From the NCBI RefSeq assembly GCF_012641435.1, contig NZ_JABAIJ010000013.1, positions 100,444 through 164,443 on the forward strand: DNA of 64,000 bases, written 5' to 3'. This stretch comes from Rhizobium sp. P38BS-XIX. GTDB lineage: Bacteria; Pseudomonadota; Alphaproteobacteria; Rhizobiales; Rhizobiaceae. Positions 9,092-19,448 of the stretch are shown in pieces. The notes beneath the pieces were generated by a model, which ran no database searches, was not told the origin of the DNA, and saw only the letters and a program-made list of their open reading frames with translations. The position numbers and the translations under genes were made by a program. The first letter of the stretch is position 1, and every line of letters starts with the position of its first letter.

Positions 9092-10865
9092 TGGCTTCCT
9101 GCAGCGCTACAATGACGAACTTTCCGCGATCCGCCGGCGCGCGGCACGCTTCGCCGATGCCTTTCCGAAAATCGCCGGCCGACTGCGCGTCACAGGGGAA
9201 GTGGCAGACGATCCGCATGTCGAGCGCCTGATCCAGAGCTTTGCCTATTCCGCCGCCCGCGTAAGGCAGAAACTCGACGACGAATTTCCAGAGTTGACGG
9301 ACGGGCTGCTGGAAACGCTCTATCCGCATTATCTGGCACCCTTGCCGTCGATGAGCATAGTGCGCCTCGCGCCGAGCAATACGCTCGCTTCCGTTCAGAC
9401 GCTTCCTCGCCACACGGAAATCTTCGCCGAACCGATCGGTGGCGAAAGCTGCCGTTTTCGCACGACCCAAGATACGGACGTTGCTCCGATCGACATCGTC
9501 TCGGCTTCCTTGACAGGACATCCCATCAGTGCGCCGCCATCGCCACATGTCGGCGCGGCCGGCTGTCTGCGTCTTTCCATTCGTGCACGCGATACTAGCA
9601 AGCCGCTCGGCGAAGTCGGCCCTGATCGGCTTCGTCTGCATATTGCTTCCTCCTGGCAACAGGCAGTGGCAATCCACGAATTGCTCGCCAACCATACGCT
9701 TGGCATAGCACTTGCGCATCATGCGGACGATCGCGCGCCCGTCATGCTGCCGGCCAAGGCTCTTCGGACGGTCGGCTTTGAACCAGACGAAGCGATGTTG
9801 CCTTACCCGCCATCGAGCTTTGCCGGCTACCGACTTTTGACGGAGTTCTTCGCGCTGCCGCAAAAGTTTCTCTTCATCGATATTGTCGGACTGAAGGCCT
9901 GGGATGGCGAGACGCTCGAGATCTTCATCTACCTTGATGAAACGAGCGCAAAACTGGAGCGGACGATTTCCGCCCGGGATTTCGTCCTGAACGCCACGCC
10001 TGTGGTCAATCTGTTTCGGCAGACCTGCGAGCCACTTGCGCTTGATGGGACCCGTACGGAATATCGCGTCTTGCCAGACGCCAGGCGCCAGAAGACACGC
10101 GAAATTTATACAATCGAAAAGGTGCTCGTATCCGGTCGCACCGGCGAGGAAGAGCAATGCCAGCCCTTTTTCGGCCGCAGCCTGAAAGGTGGTGCATCCT
10201 CATTGTTCTGGCAATGCGCCCGTCGTTTCGACGCCGATGACGGCACCTCGGATATGGACATCGCCTTCGTTGATCGCGCGCGCCGGGCAGCCGGCCCTAT
10301 CGACAAGATCGCCAGTATCGACTCCCTGTGCCTCAATCGCGATCTGCCCGAACAATTGCCCTTCGGTGGCGGTCACCCGTATCTGCAGCTTGCTTCCGGC
10401 AGCGAGGCCGTCGGAGCCGTGGAAGCACTGATAGCACCGACGCCGTCTGTGCGCATGAATGAGCAGCAGGGCCGCAACTGGCGGCTCATGTCGCATCTAC
10501 AGCTCAATCACCTGTCGATCTTCGACAATGACGGTGCCGCGCTGAAGGATATTCTCGCGCTTTACGCCTTCCGCGACAGCCGCGAAACCAGGCAACTTGC
10601 CGATGCATTGGTTCGGATCGAGGCGAAAAACTCGATGACGCGTCTCGGTAGCGGCGGCATGGTTCCGGGCATGGATGTCAAATTGGAATTCGACCCTGCA
10701 GCCATCGACAGGCCCTCAGCCTATCTGTTCGGTAGCGTTCTCGACCGGTTTTTCGGACTTTACACCTCGATCAACAGTTTCACGCGCCTCTCCATTTCCA
10801 TGAAGGGGCAATCGAAGCCGATTGCTGTCTGGCCGGCGCGCGCCGCCGAACGGCCTCTGCTTTGA
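9084..10865 (+). CDS. tssF: TssF (ImpG), T6SS baseplate protein
   Basis: The 593-aa product begins MADGFLQRYNDELSAIRRRAARFADAFPKIAGRL and continues with DPHVERLIQSFAYSAARVRQKLDDEFPELTDGLLETLYPHYLAPLPSMSIV, the TssF N-terminal signature (related to phage gp6 wedge proteins). TssF with TssG, TssE and TssK forms the baseplate. The ATG at 9084 is preceded by GGTGGAGG. Upstream in-frame starts would run deep into tssE. A 12-bp gap follows before tssG. Confidence 0.95.
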   Translation: MADGFLQRYNDELSAIRRRAARFADAFPKIAGRLRVTGEVADDPHVERLIQSFAYSAARVRQKLDDEFPELTDGLLETLYPHYLAPLPSMSIVRLAPSNTLASVQTLPRHTEIFAEPIGGESCRFRTTQDTDVAPIDIVSASLTGHPISAPPSPHVGAAGCLRLSIRARDTSKPLGEVGPDRLRLHIASSWQQAVAIHELLANHTLGIALAHHADDRAPVMLPAKALRTVGFEPDEAMLPYPPSSFAGYRLLTEFFALPQKFLFIDIVGLKAWDGETLEIFIYLDETSAKLERTISARDFVLNATPVVNLFRQTCEPLALDGTRTEYRVLPDARRQKTREIYTIEKVLVSGRTGEEEQCQPFFGRSLKGGASSLFWQCARRFDADDGTSDMDIAFVDRARRAAGPIDKIASIDSLCLNRDLPEQLPFGGGHPYLQLASGSEAVGAVEALIAPTPSVRMNEQQGRNWRLMSHLQLNHLSIFDNDGAALKDILALYAFRDSRETRQLADALVRIEAKNSMTRLGSGGMVPGMDVKLEFDPAAIDRPSAYLFGSVLDRFFGLYTSINSFTRLSISMKGQSKPIAVWPARAAERPLL

Positions 10866-10886
10866 TGAAAGGATGATTTGAACCCG

Positions 10887-11912
10887 ATGGACGATCTTCG
10901 ACCCAATGACAGCGCGATGCTCGCGACGTTGCTTGAAAGCGATCCCGGTCGCTTCGAGCCGACGACGGCTTTTCGCGTTGCTCAGGAAACGGTCGGCGAC
11001 CATCTTTCGGTATCCTCCCCGATCGGCGTGTCACCGGCTCCGCTGGCAGTCAACGATTTTAAACGCAAGGGCAAGGGTGCGTCGCTGCGTGCGAGCCTGG
11101 CGGGGTTGCTCGGTCCGCTCGGGGCCATGCCGCCGAGTTACAACGAACTTGTCATGCGCGAGGAGCGAAACCGCGCATACGGGCTCGCAAGCTTCTTCGA
11201 TATTTTCACTGCCCGCCTGACGGAACTTTTCGTTGACGCAAGCGAGAAATATCGGCTTGCCCGCCGGCTGAGATGGGACAGAAGCAGGGCCGGTAACGCC
11301 TTCATAACGACGCTCTTTTCCCTCGCCGGATTTGGCACCGCTCGACTGAGGGAGAAGGTTCGTCCGGACAATGAACTTGTCCTGCGCTTTTCCGGTTTCT
11401 TCTCGGCTCGTACTCGCAACGCCGTCAACCTGGAAGCCATGCTGCGTGAATTTACGGGACTGCCCGTTGCGATCGAGCTTTTCAAAGGCCGCTGGCTCTC
11501 GATTCCGATCCAGGAACGCAGCTGCATGGGGCAGCCGCAGGGTGTCCAGCTGGGGGTGAATGCGACGGCCGGTACGGCAATTCATGATTTCGGCGGAAGT
11601 TTCCGCGTGGTTCTTGGCCCCGTCGATTACGACGAATACCGCGATCTATCGCCTGGGGGCGCCAACATAGATGCGCTCTTTTCGCTCATCCGTCTGTATG
11701 TCGGCCCAACGCTCGATTTCGATATCCAGGTCATGCTGAAGAAAGAGCATATCCCCTTCTGCAAACTGGGCGAAGACGGTGATCCGCCGCGGCTCGGATG
11801 GAACAGCTGGGCGCGTGTCGCTGCGGCCGATCGCGATAGCGGTGATGCCGTCATCGCCGAGCCGCGCTCGGCTCGCGGACACTTGACGGAAGGAGGCGCC
11901 CATGCGGCTTGA
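10887..11912 (+). CDS. tssG: TssG (ImpH), T6SS baseplate protein
   Basis: The 341-aa product contains the TssG landmarks SPAPLAVNDF, LLGPLGAMPPSYNELVMREERNRA, LASFFDIFTARLTELFVDASEKYRLA and the C-terminal LFSLIRLYVGPTLDFDIQVMLKKEHIP. It forms the TssF2-TssG wedge of the baseplate. Start choice is open: the ATG at 10887 is 13 bases after an AAGGA, while an in-frame TTG at 10878 is better spaced and would add three residues. It overlaps fha by 11 bp. Confidence 0.93.
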   Translation: MDDLRPNDSAMLATLLESDPGRFEPTTAFRVAQETVGDHLSVSSPIGVSPAPLAVNDFKRKGKGASLRASLAGLLGPLGAMPPSYNELVMREERNRAYGLASFFDIFTARLTELFVDASEKYRLARRLRWDRSRAGNAFITTLFSLAGFGTARLREKVRPDNELVLRFSGFFSARTRNAVNLEAMLREFTGLPVAIELFKGRWLSIPIQERSCMGQPQGVQLGVNATAGTAIHDFGGSFRVVLGPVDYDEYRDLSPGGANIDALFSLIRLYVGPTLDFDIQVMLKKEHIPFCKLGEDGDPPRLGWNSWARVAAADRDSGDAVIAEPRSARGHLTEGGAHAA

Positions 11913-13098
11913 GCTGCGCCAAACCTCTGGAAACGGCGCGACCAAAGGATGGTTCCTCGAGCGCGGCAAGCGCACGCTCGGACGCTCTCCGGATTGCGAC
12001 TGGCAGGTAGAAGACCCCAAGCGTCTGGTGTCCAAGATTCATTTTATCATTGAACGCGACCGTGCCGGTTTCCTGTTGCGCGACCAGAGCGCCAACGGCA
12101 CGCGCGTGGATGGCGTCACCGTTCTGGAAGGCGAAACGGCGAGACTCGCGGACAGATCCAAGATCGCCTTTGGCGAACTGGCGTTCAATGTCGTTATCAC
12201 CGGCGAGGCCGACCGCGATATCGAGGACCCTTCTGCGGATCTGCGCCTCAGCGACGAAACCATGACGATCTCCTCCATCCTCGCCGACGTTACGCCTGGC
12301 GGCGGTACGGCAAGCGGTATTCTCGGCCAGCGCGGCGGAGAGGATTGGATTGCCGCAATTCCCCAATCGACACGGAGCGACAAGCAATCGAGCCGCAATG
12401 TCGATATCGGCTGGAGCGGGCCGCCGGATATCGACGGGCTTAAGCCGATCTTGCCGGATGATTGGAATGCCGATTTCAATCTCGGCAGCCAGTTGGAGCA
12501 TGGAGCGGCAACGCATATCTCGGTCGCCGTTGCACGCAGCGCAGGCCGTGATGCGACCGATCCGACGAAGACGATCGTTCCTGCAAACGATACCGAACTT
12601 GCGGCAGAGGATCATCACATCGAGCCCCAAGAGGAAGCATTGCTGCTAGCAAGTGATCCGCTCCAGCGCTTCGAAGCATTGGTCGGGATTCTCGAACAGA
12701 CGCTCGGCGACGAGGCTTCGATCCTTGGTCTTGAGGGCGATCGCCTTCATTCCCCTGCATCACTTTTCAGTCGGGAACGGGCCGAGCGGCTCACGGATCG
12801 ACTTCGCGCGCTCATAGCAAAGCAATCCTCGCTGAATGCGGGTCTCGAAAACCTATTTCGCGAAGCCAGCCACATGTTTGAGCCTCACATGATTGAGACG
12901 CAGGTTGATGCCTCTCCTCGAAAAGGATTTTGGCGGGGCACCCGGGATTATTGGAACAACTATCGGGTTCAGTTCGAGCGCGACGGCAAGCATCTTTCCG
13001 TCCGCGATCTGTTGACGGAGGCCGTCCGTGCCTCGGCAGACAGCCAAGACGAACAGGACATCGATCCCATTGCAGAGAGGACGGGCAACACCCGATGA
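11902..13098 (+). CDS. fha: Fha (ImpI/TagH), FHA-domain T6SS regulator
   Basis: The 398-aa product has a canonical forkhead-associated domain at about residues 20-95: GRSPDCDW, the phosphothreonine-binding SKIHF, and SANGT. A low-complexity linker follows, then the C-terminal T6SS-FHA domain (about 240-390, with DPLQRFEAL, GLENLFREASHMFEPHMIE, KGFWRGTRDYWNNY). In the threonine-phosphorylation pathway Fha reads phosphorylation made by the PpkA-type kinase encoded at the operon end and promotes assembly. All FHA ligand-binding residues are present. It overlaps tssK by 4 bp. Confidence 0.94.
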   Translation: MRLELRQTSGNGATKGWFLERGKRTLGRSPDCDWQVEDPKRLVSKIHFIIERDRAGFLLRDQSANGTRVDGVTVLEGETARLADRSKIAFGELAFNVVITGEADRDIEDPSADLRLSDETMTISSILADVTPGGGTASGILGQRGGEDWIAAIPQSTRSDKQSSRNVDIGWSGPPDIDGLKPILPDDWNADFNLGSQLEHGAATHISVAVARSAGRDATDPTKTIVPANDTELAAEDHHIEPQEEALLLASDPLQRFEALVGILEQTLGDEASILGLEGDRLHSPASLFSRERAERLTDRLRALIAKQSSLNAGLENLFREASHMFEPHMIETQVDASPRKGFWRGTRDYWNNYRVQFERDGKHLSVRDLLTEAVRASADSQDEQDIDPIAERTGNTR

Positions 13099-14435
13099 AG
13101 AACGAGAATCGAGTGGCGTGGAGCGAGGGTATGTTCCTTCGCGTACAGCATTTCCAGCAGGCAGATCGCTGGACGGAGCGGCTGGTCCGCACGACAGCGC
13201 GCGGCCTGGCACCCTATCCTTGGGGTGTCGCGGAGATCGGTATCGACCGCAGCGCTCTTGCCATCGGCCAGTTCGCCTTGTCGAACCTGCGTGGTATCCT
13301 GCCCGACGGGACACCTTTCGAGGCACCGATCGATGCCGACCTTCCGCCGCCGCTCGATCTGGACGACAGCACCAAAAACGCCGTCGTCTATTTGGCGCTG
13401 CCGGCACGACAGCCGGGCAAGGCGGACGTCGCGCAAAATGGCAGCGCCATGCGCAACAGCGTTCGCATCACAGCCACGCAATATGAGGCGCCGGACTCCA
13501 ATATCGAGACCGACTTCATGGCGCCGATCGATGTCGGCCGCCTGAGCCTGCGCTATCTTAAAACCGGCGACGAACTCGCGGGCTACGAGCTGATCGGCCT
13601 TGCCCGCATCATCGAGGTTCGCTCCGACAAGGCCGTCATCCTCGATCCGGATTATATTGCGCCGTGCCTCAACTGCGCCGCCGAAGCACGGTTGAACGAG
13701 CTGATTACCGAACTGCTCGGCATCGTGCGCCACCGTGCCGAAGCGATTGCGGAGCGCATCGGCGACCCGACGGTGCGCGGGACCGCCGAAGTTGGCGATT
13801 ATTTTCTGCTGCACATTCTCAATCGCGCCGATCCCATGTTGCGCCACATCTCGGCGAATGCGTCGAAAATGCATCCGATGGCCTTTTACGAGCAGTGCAT
13901 CGAGCTCGCCGGCGAACTCGCCACGTTCACGACGGATAGCAAGAGAGCTAGCGACTTCCCGCCCTATCGCCACGACGACTTGAAAGCAACATTTGCAGCT
14001 GTTTTCAACGATCTAAGAGCATCTCTTTCTTCTGTTCTCGAACAGGCAGCCGTTGCAATCGAACTCATCGAGCGGCGCCACGACGTTCGCGTCGGTACCA
14101 TCAACGATCGCTCGCTTCTCAAGGATGCCGGCTTTGTTCTTGCCGTTCGTGCCGAAATGTCGGCCGAAGATGTCAGGCGCAAGCTTCCGGCCCAGATCAA
14201 AGTCGGGCCGGTCGAGCGTATCGCCGAACTGGTCAATGTGGCCCTGCCCGGTATCCCCGTTCGTCCGCTGCCGGTGCTGCCGCGCCAGCTGCCGTATCGG
14301 TCAGGCACCATCTATTTCGAACTCGATACGAAGAATCCGCTTTGGAAACAGCTTGATACCTCCGGTGCAATCGCTCTGCATCTTGCCGGCGACTTTCCTG
14401 GCCTGGAGATGGAACTGTGGGCTCTCAGAGAATGA
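13095..14435 (+). CDS. tssK: TssK (ImpJ), baseplate-to-membrane connector
   Basis: The 446-aa product opens with NRVAWSEGMFLRVQHFQQADRWTERLVR, the TssK N-terminal motif. It has the shoulder/neck beta region and ends with PLPVLPRQLPYRSGTIYFELDT, the conserved C-terminal head that binds TssL and TssM. It links the cytoplasmic baseplate to the inner-membrane complex. The ATG overlaps the fha stop (ATGA), so the longer in-frame extension back to 12930 is not used. It also overlaps tssL by 4 bp. Confidence 0.95.
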   Translation: MKNENRVAWSEGMFLRVQHFQQADRWTERLVRTTARGLAPYPWGVAEIGIDRSALAIGQFALSNLRGILPDGTPFEAPIDADLPPPLDLDDSTKNAVVYLALPARQPGKADVAQNGSAMRNSVRITATQYEAPDSNIETDFMAPIDVGRLSLRYLKTGDELAGYELIGLARIIEVRSDKAVILDPDYIAPCLNCAAEARLNELITELLGIVRHRAEAIAERIGDPTVRGTAEVGDYFLLHILNRADPMLRHISANASKMHPMAFYEQCIELAGELATFTTDSKRASDFPPYRHDDLKATFAAVFNDLRASLSSVLEQAAVAIELIERRHDVRVGTINDRSLLKDAGFVLAVRAEMSAEDVRRKLPAQIKVGPVERIAELVNVALPGIPVRPLPVLPRQLPYRSGTIYFELDTKNPLWKQLDTSGAIALHLAGDFPGLEMELWALRE

Positions 14436-15946
14436 ACACACCACGATCGACACCATGGCACGAGTTGCCGACCATCATCGAGTTGACCGAAAGCGGCGCC
14501 AAGAAGGACGACGACGCCCGCAAGATGGCCGATATTCTGGACGAAGAACTCGATCAGAACGCGACGAAACCTGGCGGCTGGTCCGTCGACACTTTGATCC
14601 GCAACTTCCGCTTCGGCGGCGAGGATGTGCCGACCATCGTGCGGTCAGCCGCTCCGCTGCTCAATCTCGCGCACAATCTTCGCAACACCGAGGAGCAGCC
14701 CGATATTGACGAATTGCGACGGGTCACGATCGAGGCTGTCGGCCGCTATGAGCGAGATCTCGCCAGCGCTCGGATCAGCCCTGAGCGCGCACGCGCGGCA
14801 CATTATGTGATTTGCGCTACCATAGACGACGTCGTGTTGAGCAAGCGCTGGGGCGTTCGCGCCGGTTGGGCACGCTCCGGCCTCGTCTCCACTTTCCACA
14901 TGGATGTCACCGGTGGCGATCGGGTATTCGATCTCCTTGACCATTTCCAGCAAAGTCCCGGCACGAACAAGGATCTGCTCCTTCTGATCTATCTTTGCCT
15001 GTCGTTGGCCTTCGAAGGACGCACCCGCGTATCTCCGCGTGGATCCCTTGAACTCGGGCGCATTCGCGACAGTCTTTATAAGACACTGCTCGGCCAGTAT
15101 GGCGTCTTCGAAAGAGAGCTTTCGCCGCATTGGCGCGGCGTGGTCGCCCGGCATAAGCCGCTGCGGACCGCCGTTGCGCTCTGGACCGTCCTATCGATCC
15201 TCGCGTTGCTGTTTGCCCTCGGCTACATGTTCTTCACGCTATCGCTCAATCAAGCGTCGGATGCGACGTTCGAACGCCTCGCAAATCTGCCGCCGCGCGA
15301 CATGCCGAGCCTTCTGATCGACACGCCGAAGCCAAAGGAGGTCGTCGTCGAGGTAAAACCGCCGGTCAAGAAAGAGCCGGAAACGCCGCCGCCTGTTGTC
15401 AAGAAGGAGCCGAGTCCGCTCGACAATCTGCTCGCCTTCCTGCAGCCCGAAGTCGACCGCAAGCTCGTCACGCTATCGAACTCCAATGGCCGCCTACTGG
15501 TTCGCATCAACAATTCAGGCCTGTTCGATACGGGCAGCGCCGAGGTCAGCGATAAATTCCGCGATCTTCTCCAGCGCATCGGCGGTGCCCTTGCATCTGA
15601 GAAATTCCGCGCCGTCGTTGTCGGCTACACAGACAATGTACCGATCCGAACGGCTCAGTTCCCCTCGAACTGGCATCTTTCAGAAGCCCGCGCCCGCGCG
15701 GTTGGCGATATTCTCGCTGCCTATACCGGCAAGGATGCGATCCTGACGGAAGGACGAGCCGATAGCGATCCGCTGGCCAGCAACGATACGCCGGAAGGAC
15801 GTGAAACCAATCGGCGCACGGAAATCCTGGTGCTGACCGATCCGACGCAGCGGCTTGGCGATGCCGCTCTTAATCCGCAGTCGACCGGAGGGGCGCCGAG
15901 CAGCACGACGGCCGCACCGCCCGCAACGTCAGGGGGCGCTCGATGA
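14432..15946 (+). CDS. tssL: TssL (ImpK/DotU) with C-terminal OmpA-like domain
   Basis: The 504-aa inner-membrane protein has a cytoplasmic DotU domain (about 60-245, with AHYVICATIDDVVLSKRWG and LEFGRIRDSLY-like residues), one transmembrane helix (about 247-270), a K/P/E-rich linker (PKPKEVVVEVKPPVKKEPETPPP region) and an OmpA/MotB peptidoglycan-binding domain (about 345-465: GYTDNVPI, LSEARARAVGDIL, NRRTEILV). This 'evolved' TssL anchors the complex to the cell wall directly. The start was chosen at the ATGA overlap with tssK. A GTG at 14417 with a better-placed GGAG is an alternative. Confidence 0.94.
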   Translation: MNTPRSTPWHELPTIIELTESGAKKDDDARKMADILDEELDQNATKPGGWSVDTLIRNFRFGGEDVPTIVRSAAPLLNLAHNLRNTEEQPDIDELRRVTIEAVGRYERDLASARISPERARAAHYVICATIDDVVLSKRWGVRAGWARSGLVSTFHMDVTGGDRVFDLLDHFQQSPGTNKDLLLLIYLCLSLAFEGRTRVSPRGSLELGRIRDSLYKTLLGQYGVFERELSPHWRGVVARHKPLRTAVALWTVLSILALLFALGYMFFTLSLNQASDATFERLANLPPRDMPSLLIDTPKPKEVVVEVKPPVKKEPETPPPVVKKEPSPLDNLLAFLQPEVDRKLVTLSNSNGRLLVRINNSGLFDTGSAEVSDKFRDLLQRIGGALASEKFRAVVVGYTDNVPIRTAQFPSNWHLSEARARAVGDILAAYTGKDAILTEGRADSDPLASNDTPEGRETNRRTEILVLTDPTQRLGDAALNPQSTGGAPSSTTAAPPATSGGAR

Positions 15947-18900
15947 ACCCGCTCGGCATATTTTATACGCTTCGCTCGTATGTCTCGGTCTATGCTGGCC
16001 TCGTTGGCCAGCGTTTCGTATCACTGATCTGGGTTGCGGCGATCTGCGTCTTGATCTGGTTTTACGGTTACACGCTCGGTTACGACACCTTTAAGCCACT
16101 TACGTCAGTCAACGCGCGCCTGATTGCCATTGGCTTGGTCATTGCCGCCTGGCTCGCCTATCTATTGATCTCGACATTGCGTGCTCGCAAGCGGGACAAG
16201 GCACTCGTCGACGGTATCAGCGACGATGCGGCCAGTCAGCAGGCTGAGGTCGGAGAGATTCACAGCCGCCTGAAAGAAGCCTTGCTGCTGCTGCGCCGTA
16301 TCAGCAAGAAGCGCTTCGGCTATATCTACGAACTGCCGTGGTACGTGATTTTCGGTGCTCCGGGCTCCGGCAAGACGACGGCGCTGACCAACTCCGGATT
16401 GAAGTTTCCGCTCGGCGATGCACTTGGCACCAATTCGGTCCAGGGTGTCGGCGGTACGCGCAATTGCAATTGGTGGTTTGCCGACGAGGCCATTCTGATC
16501 GATACCGCCGGCCGTTATACGACCCAGGATGATTTGAACGGCGCATCGAAAGCGGGATGGGAAGGTTTTCTCGGGCTCCTGAGAAAATATCGCCGATCGC
16601 AGCCAATCAATGGCGCGCTTGTGACGCTTTCCATCGGCGATCTCATCGGCCGCGATCATGAGGCGCAGCTCGAGGAAGTGCGGTCCATTCGCAAGCGCTT
16701 GTCCGAACTGGACGAATACTTGCAGGCCCGCGTACCGGTTTACGTCATTCTGACCAAGGCAGACCTTTTGACTGGATTTGTCGAGTTCTTCGACGGTTTG
16801 GCCAAGACTGACCGTGAACAGGTTTGGGGCACGACATTCAATCTCGATGAAAGCTACAAGGGTGAAAACCTGCCCGAACGCTTTATGGAAGAGTTTGCGC
16901 TGTTGCAGGAGCGTGTCGACGCCATGCTCATCGAGCGCCTGCAACAGGAACCGAATATCGAGGTGCGTGGTCGCATATTCCGCTTTCCCGCCGAGCTTGC
17001 CTCCCTCGGCGAACGCTTGCAGGAGGTGCTGACCGAACTTTGCTCTTCTTCAAGCCTTGTCGAAGCGCCGCTGATGCGCGGTGTCTACTTCGCATCCGGC
17101 ACACAGGGCCGGGAGGCTGCGGCAGAAGCCCCACGCATGCGCCGCAGCTATTTCCTGTCACGGCTGTTCAAGGAAGTCATCTTCGGAGAAGCGGCCCTCG
17201 TTGCTCGTGACCGGCGGCTTTCAGGCCGTCAGGCGATGATCCGTCGCGTCGCCTATGGCGCCGCAGCCGTTGCGCTTGCCATCGTCTTCACTGGTTGGAC
17301 CGCGACCTATTTTCAGAACTCGCGCGCGATTGCTGCCGCCGAGCGGCGCATCGACAATTACGAAAAGCTGACGAGCGGAATTCCGGTCCGCGATGTGACA
17401 GATGCCGATTTCATCCGCATCCTGCCAGCTCTCGATAATCTTCGCGCCGTGACGACTGGCTTCGACGAGGCAAGGGTCTGGCCCACGAGCTTCGGCCTGG
17501 ATCAGGAAGACAAGATCGCCAGCCGCCAGCGCATCGCGTATCAGCGTGCGCTGAACTCTCTTCTGTTGCCGCGTATGCTGGTGGAGCTCCAAAAAGAGCT
17601 CAAACAGAACTCAGGTGTTCAAAAGACATTCGACGGACTGAAACTCTACGGAATGCTCGGTGGACTGGGGCCGATCGACAAGGAGTTCATCTCGCAACAA
17701 TCGGAGGACATGTTTGCGGCGCTTTATCCCGGAGAAGGCCGTGCCGCGATCAGAAAGGCGCTTCTGTCGCATGTCGACGCCATGGCCACGGGAAATCTGC
17801 CGGCAATCGAACTCGATAATGCACTGATTGCAAAGGCCCGCGATACCATACGATCCCAAAGCCTGGCATCGCGCACCTATGACATCATCACCCATTCAAG
17901 GAGCGCCCGTCAGCTGGATCCCTGGATTCCCGCCGATGCTCTCGGTCCTCTGGGTGCGCAGGTCTTCCAGCGCAAATCAAAGGCAGCGCTGCGCGATGGG
18001 ATAGCCGGTGTCTTCACCGGCAAAGGCTATCGCACCGTGGTACTGCCTGACGCCGAGGCAGCAGCGGCCGAAGCTCTCAAGGAACAATGGGTGCGCGGAG
18101 ATGCCGGCGGCAACCCGGCCGGTATGACCACGGATGTGATTGCCCAGGCTGCGTTGCAGCTCTATTTCGATGCTTTCCAGCAACGTTGGTCGACGCTTCT
18201 TGCTGATTTGCAGGTGCGCCCTTCGAAAGATCTTGCTGACGCGACGGAAACGGCACGAATTCTTGCCGCCAATCCAAGCCCGGTGGAAATGGCGCTGAAG
18301 TCGATCGCAACGGCAACCGATCTGCGCCCGACGGGCGCGACCGAAGTTGCCTCGCTTGGAGATACTCCGGATGCCGCGATCGCAACGGCGTCCACGAATG
18401 TCGCCAATACGCCGGATCCTTACGGTTCATTGCGGGCGGCCCTCGAGGTGAACACGAACACCACTCAATCCGCAACGTCTGATGACAAGGCGGATGCCGG
18501 TAATGACAAGCCGCGCTCGCAGATTCAAAGTCTGCAGCCCATCTTGCAGAATATTTATGGCCAATTGTCCCGTGCCGCCACATCGACGGCGGAAGTTGCC
18601 CGGGTCTTCGACGCGGGTGGCCAGCTTGCGAACGCCAATCAGGATCTGCTGCAACAGGCGAGAGGCTTGCCGGCACCCGCCGACGCATGGATGGTCGCGG
18701 TCGCGGCAGATATTGGATCGCTTGCGGTCAAGACCGCGCGTGCCCGCATCAACGACCTCTGGGCCACTGAGGGTGCTGATCTTTGCGCACGCATCGTCAG
18801 TGGTCGCTATCCCTTCGACCGAACCTCCGGTCAGGATATCGCCATGGCGGATTTCGTGCGCCTCTTCGGGCCGCAAGGTTTGTTCCAGACCTTCTTCAAG

Positions 18901-19434
18901 AACAGGCTGGATGCCTTCGTCGATACCAGTGCGCAGCCTTGGGGCTGGCGCGGCACTTTTGGCGGGGACAGTATTCCAAGCCAGGCAATCGCCCAATTCG
19001 AAAACGCCAACAAGATCGAACGCGCCTTCTTCCCTGCTGGAAGTGAGAAGCCGGCGATCTCCATCAACGTAAAACCGGTTTCGCTGTCGGACTCGGCCAA
19101 TGCCGTCATGATGGAAATTGAAGGGGAGCGTGTCGTTTACTTCCACGGTCCGATCCAATCGAAGTCCATCGGCTGGCCGGCCGGCAATGCGGATAATCAA
19201 TCACGCATCGCATTCCTGCCCGGCGGATGGCAGGAGGCGATGACGCAGAGCGGCGACTGGTCTCCTTTCCGCCTCTTCGATGCGGCCAAGGTAACGGTGG
19301 AAGGCCCCGATCTTTTCCGGGCAAGATTTGAAAACGAGGGACGTACGGCAGAGTTCGACGTGCAATTCGGATCCGTGCTCAATCCATTCCGGCTGCAGGC
19401 ATTGTCCGATTTCAGCTGCCCGGCGCAATTCTGA
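15943..19434 (+). CDS. tssM: TssM (IcmF/ImpL), inner-membrane T6SS scaffold
   Basis: The 1163-aa IcmF-family protein has two N-terminal transmembrane helices (about 26-44 and 59-78), a cytoplasmic NTPase domain with Walker A GAPGSGKT (138-145) and LIDTAGRYTTQD, a third transmembrane helix (about 435-455), and a large periplasmic part with the IcmF-related and C-terminal beta domains (PGGWQEAMTQSGDWSPFRLFDAA). TssM with TssL (and TssJ where present) forms the trans-envelope channel. The Walker A motif is intact; not all TssM proteins keep it. No TssJ lipoprotein gene is present, consistent with the OmpA-tailed TssL. It overlaps tssL by 4 bp. Confidence 0.96.
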   Translation: MNPLGIFYTLRSYVSVYAGLVGQRFVSLIWVAAICVLIWFYGYTLGYDTFKPLTSVNARLIAIGLVIAAWLAYLLISTLRARKRDKALVDGISDDAASQQAEVGEIHSRLKEALLLLRRISKKRFGYIYELPWYVIFGAPGSGKTTALTNSGLKFPLGDALGTNSVQGVGGTRNCNWWFADEAILIDTAGRYTTQDDLNGASKAGWEGFLGLLRKYRRSQPINGALVTLSIGDLIGRDHEAQLEEVRSIRKRLSELDEYLQARVPVYVILTKADLLTGFVEFFDGLAKTDREQVWGTTFNLDESYKGENLPERFMEEFALLQERVDAMLIERLQQEPNIEVRGRIFRFPAELASLGERLQEVLTELCSSSSLVEAPLMRGVYFASGTQGREAAAEAPRMRRSYFLSRLFKEVIFGEAALVARDRRLSGRQAMIRRVAYGAAAVALAIVFTGWTATYFQNSRAIAAAERRIDNYEKLTSGIPVRDVTDADFIRILPALDNLRAVTTGFDEARVWPTSFGLDQEDKIASRQRIAYQRALNSLLLPRMLVELQKELKQNSGVQKTFDGLKLYGMLGGLGPIDKEFISQQSEDMFAALYPGEGRAAIRKALLSHVDAMATGNLPAIELDNALIAKARDTIRSQSLASRTYDIITHSRSARQLDPWIPADALGPLGAQVFQRKSKAALRDGIAGVFTGKGYRTVVLPDAEAAAAEALKEQWVRGDAGGNPAGMTTDVIAQAALQLYFDAFQQRWSTLLADLQVRPSKDLADATETARILAANPSPVEMALKSIATATDLRPTGATEVASLGDTPDAAIATASTNVANTPDPYGSLRAALEVNTNTTQSATSDDKADAGNDKPRSQIQSLQPILQNIYGQLSRAATSTAEVARVFDAGGQLANANQDLLQQARGLPAPADAWMVAVAADIGSLAVKTARARINDLWATEGADLCARIVSGRYPFDRTSGQDIAMADFVRLFGPQGLFQTFFKNRLDAFVDTSAQPWGWRGTFGGDSIPSQAIAQFENANKIERAFFPAGSEKPAISINVKPVSLSDSANAVMMEIEGERVVYFHGPIQSKSIGWPAGNADNQSRIAFLPGGWQEAMTQSGDWSPFRLFDAAKVTVEGPDLFRARFENEGRTAEFDVQFGSVLNPFRLQALSDFSCPAQF

Positions 19435-19448
19435 CGATTGGCTGCTCG

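Noticed and set aside
9027..10157. Minus-strand 376-codon frame opposite tssF
   Set aside because: It mirrors tssF, with no ribosome-binding site or recognisable domain; high-GC shadow frame.
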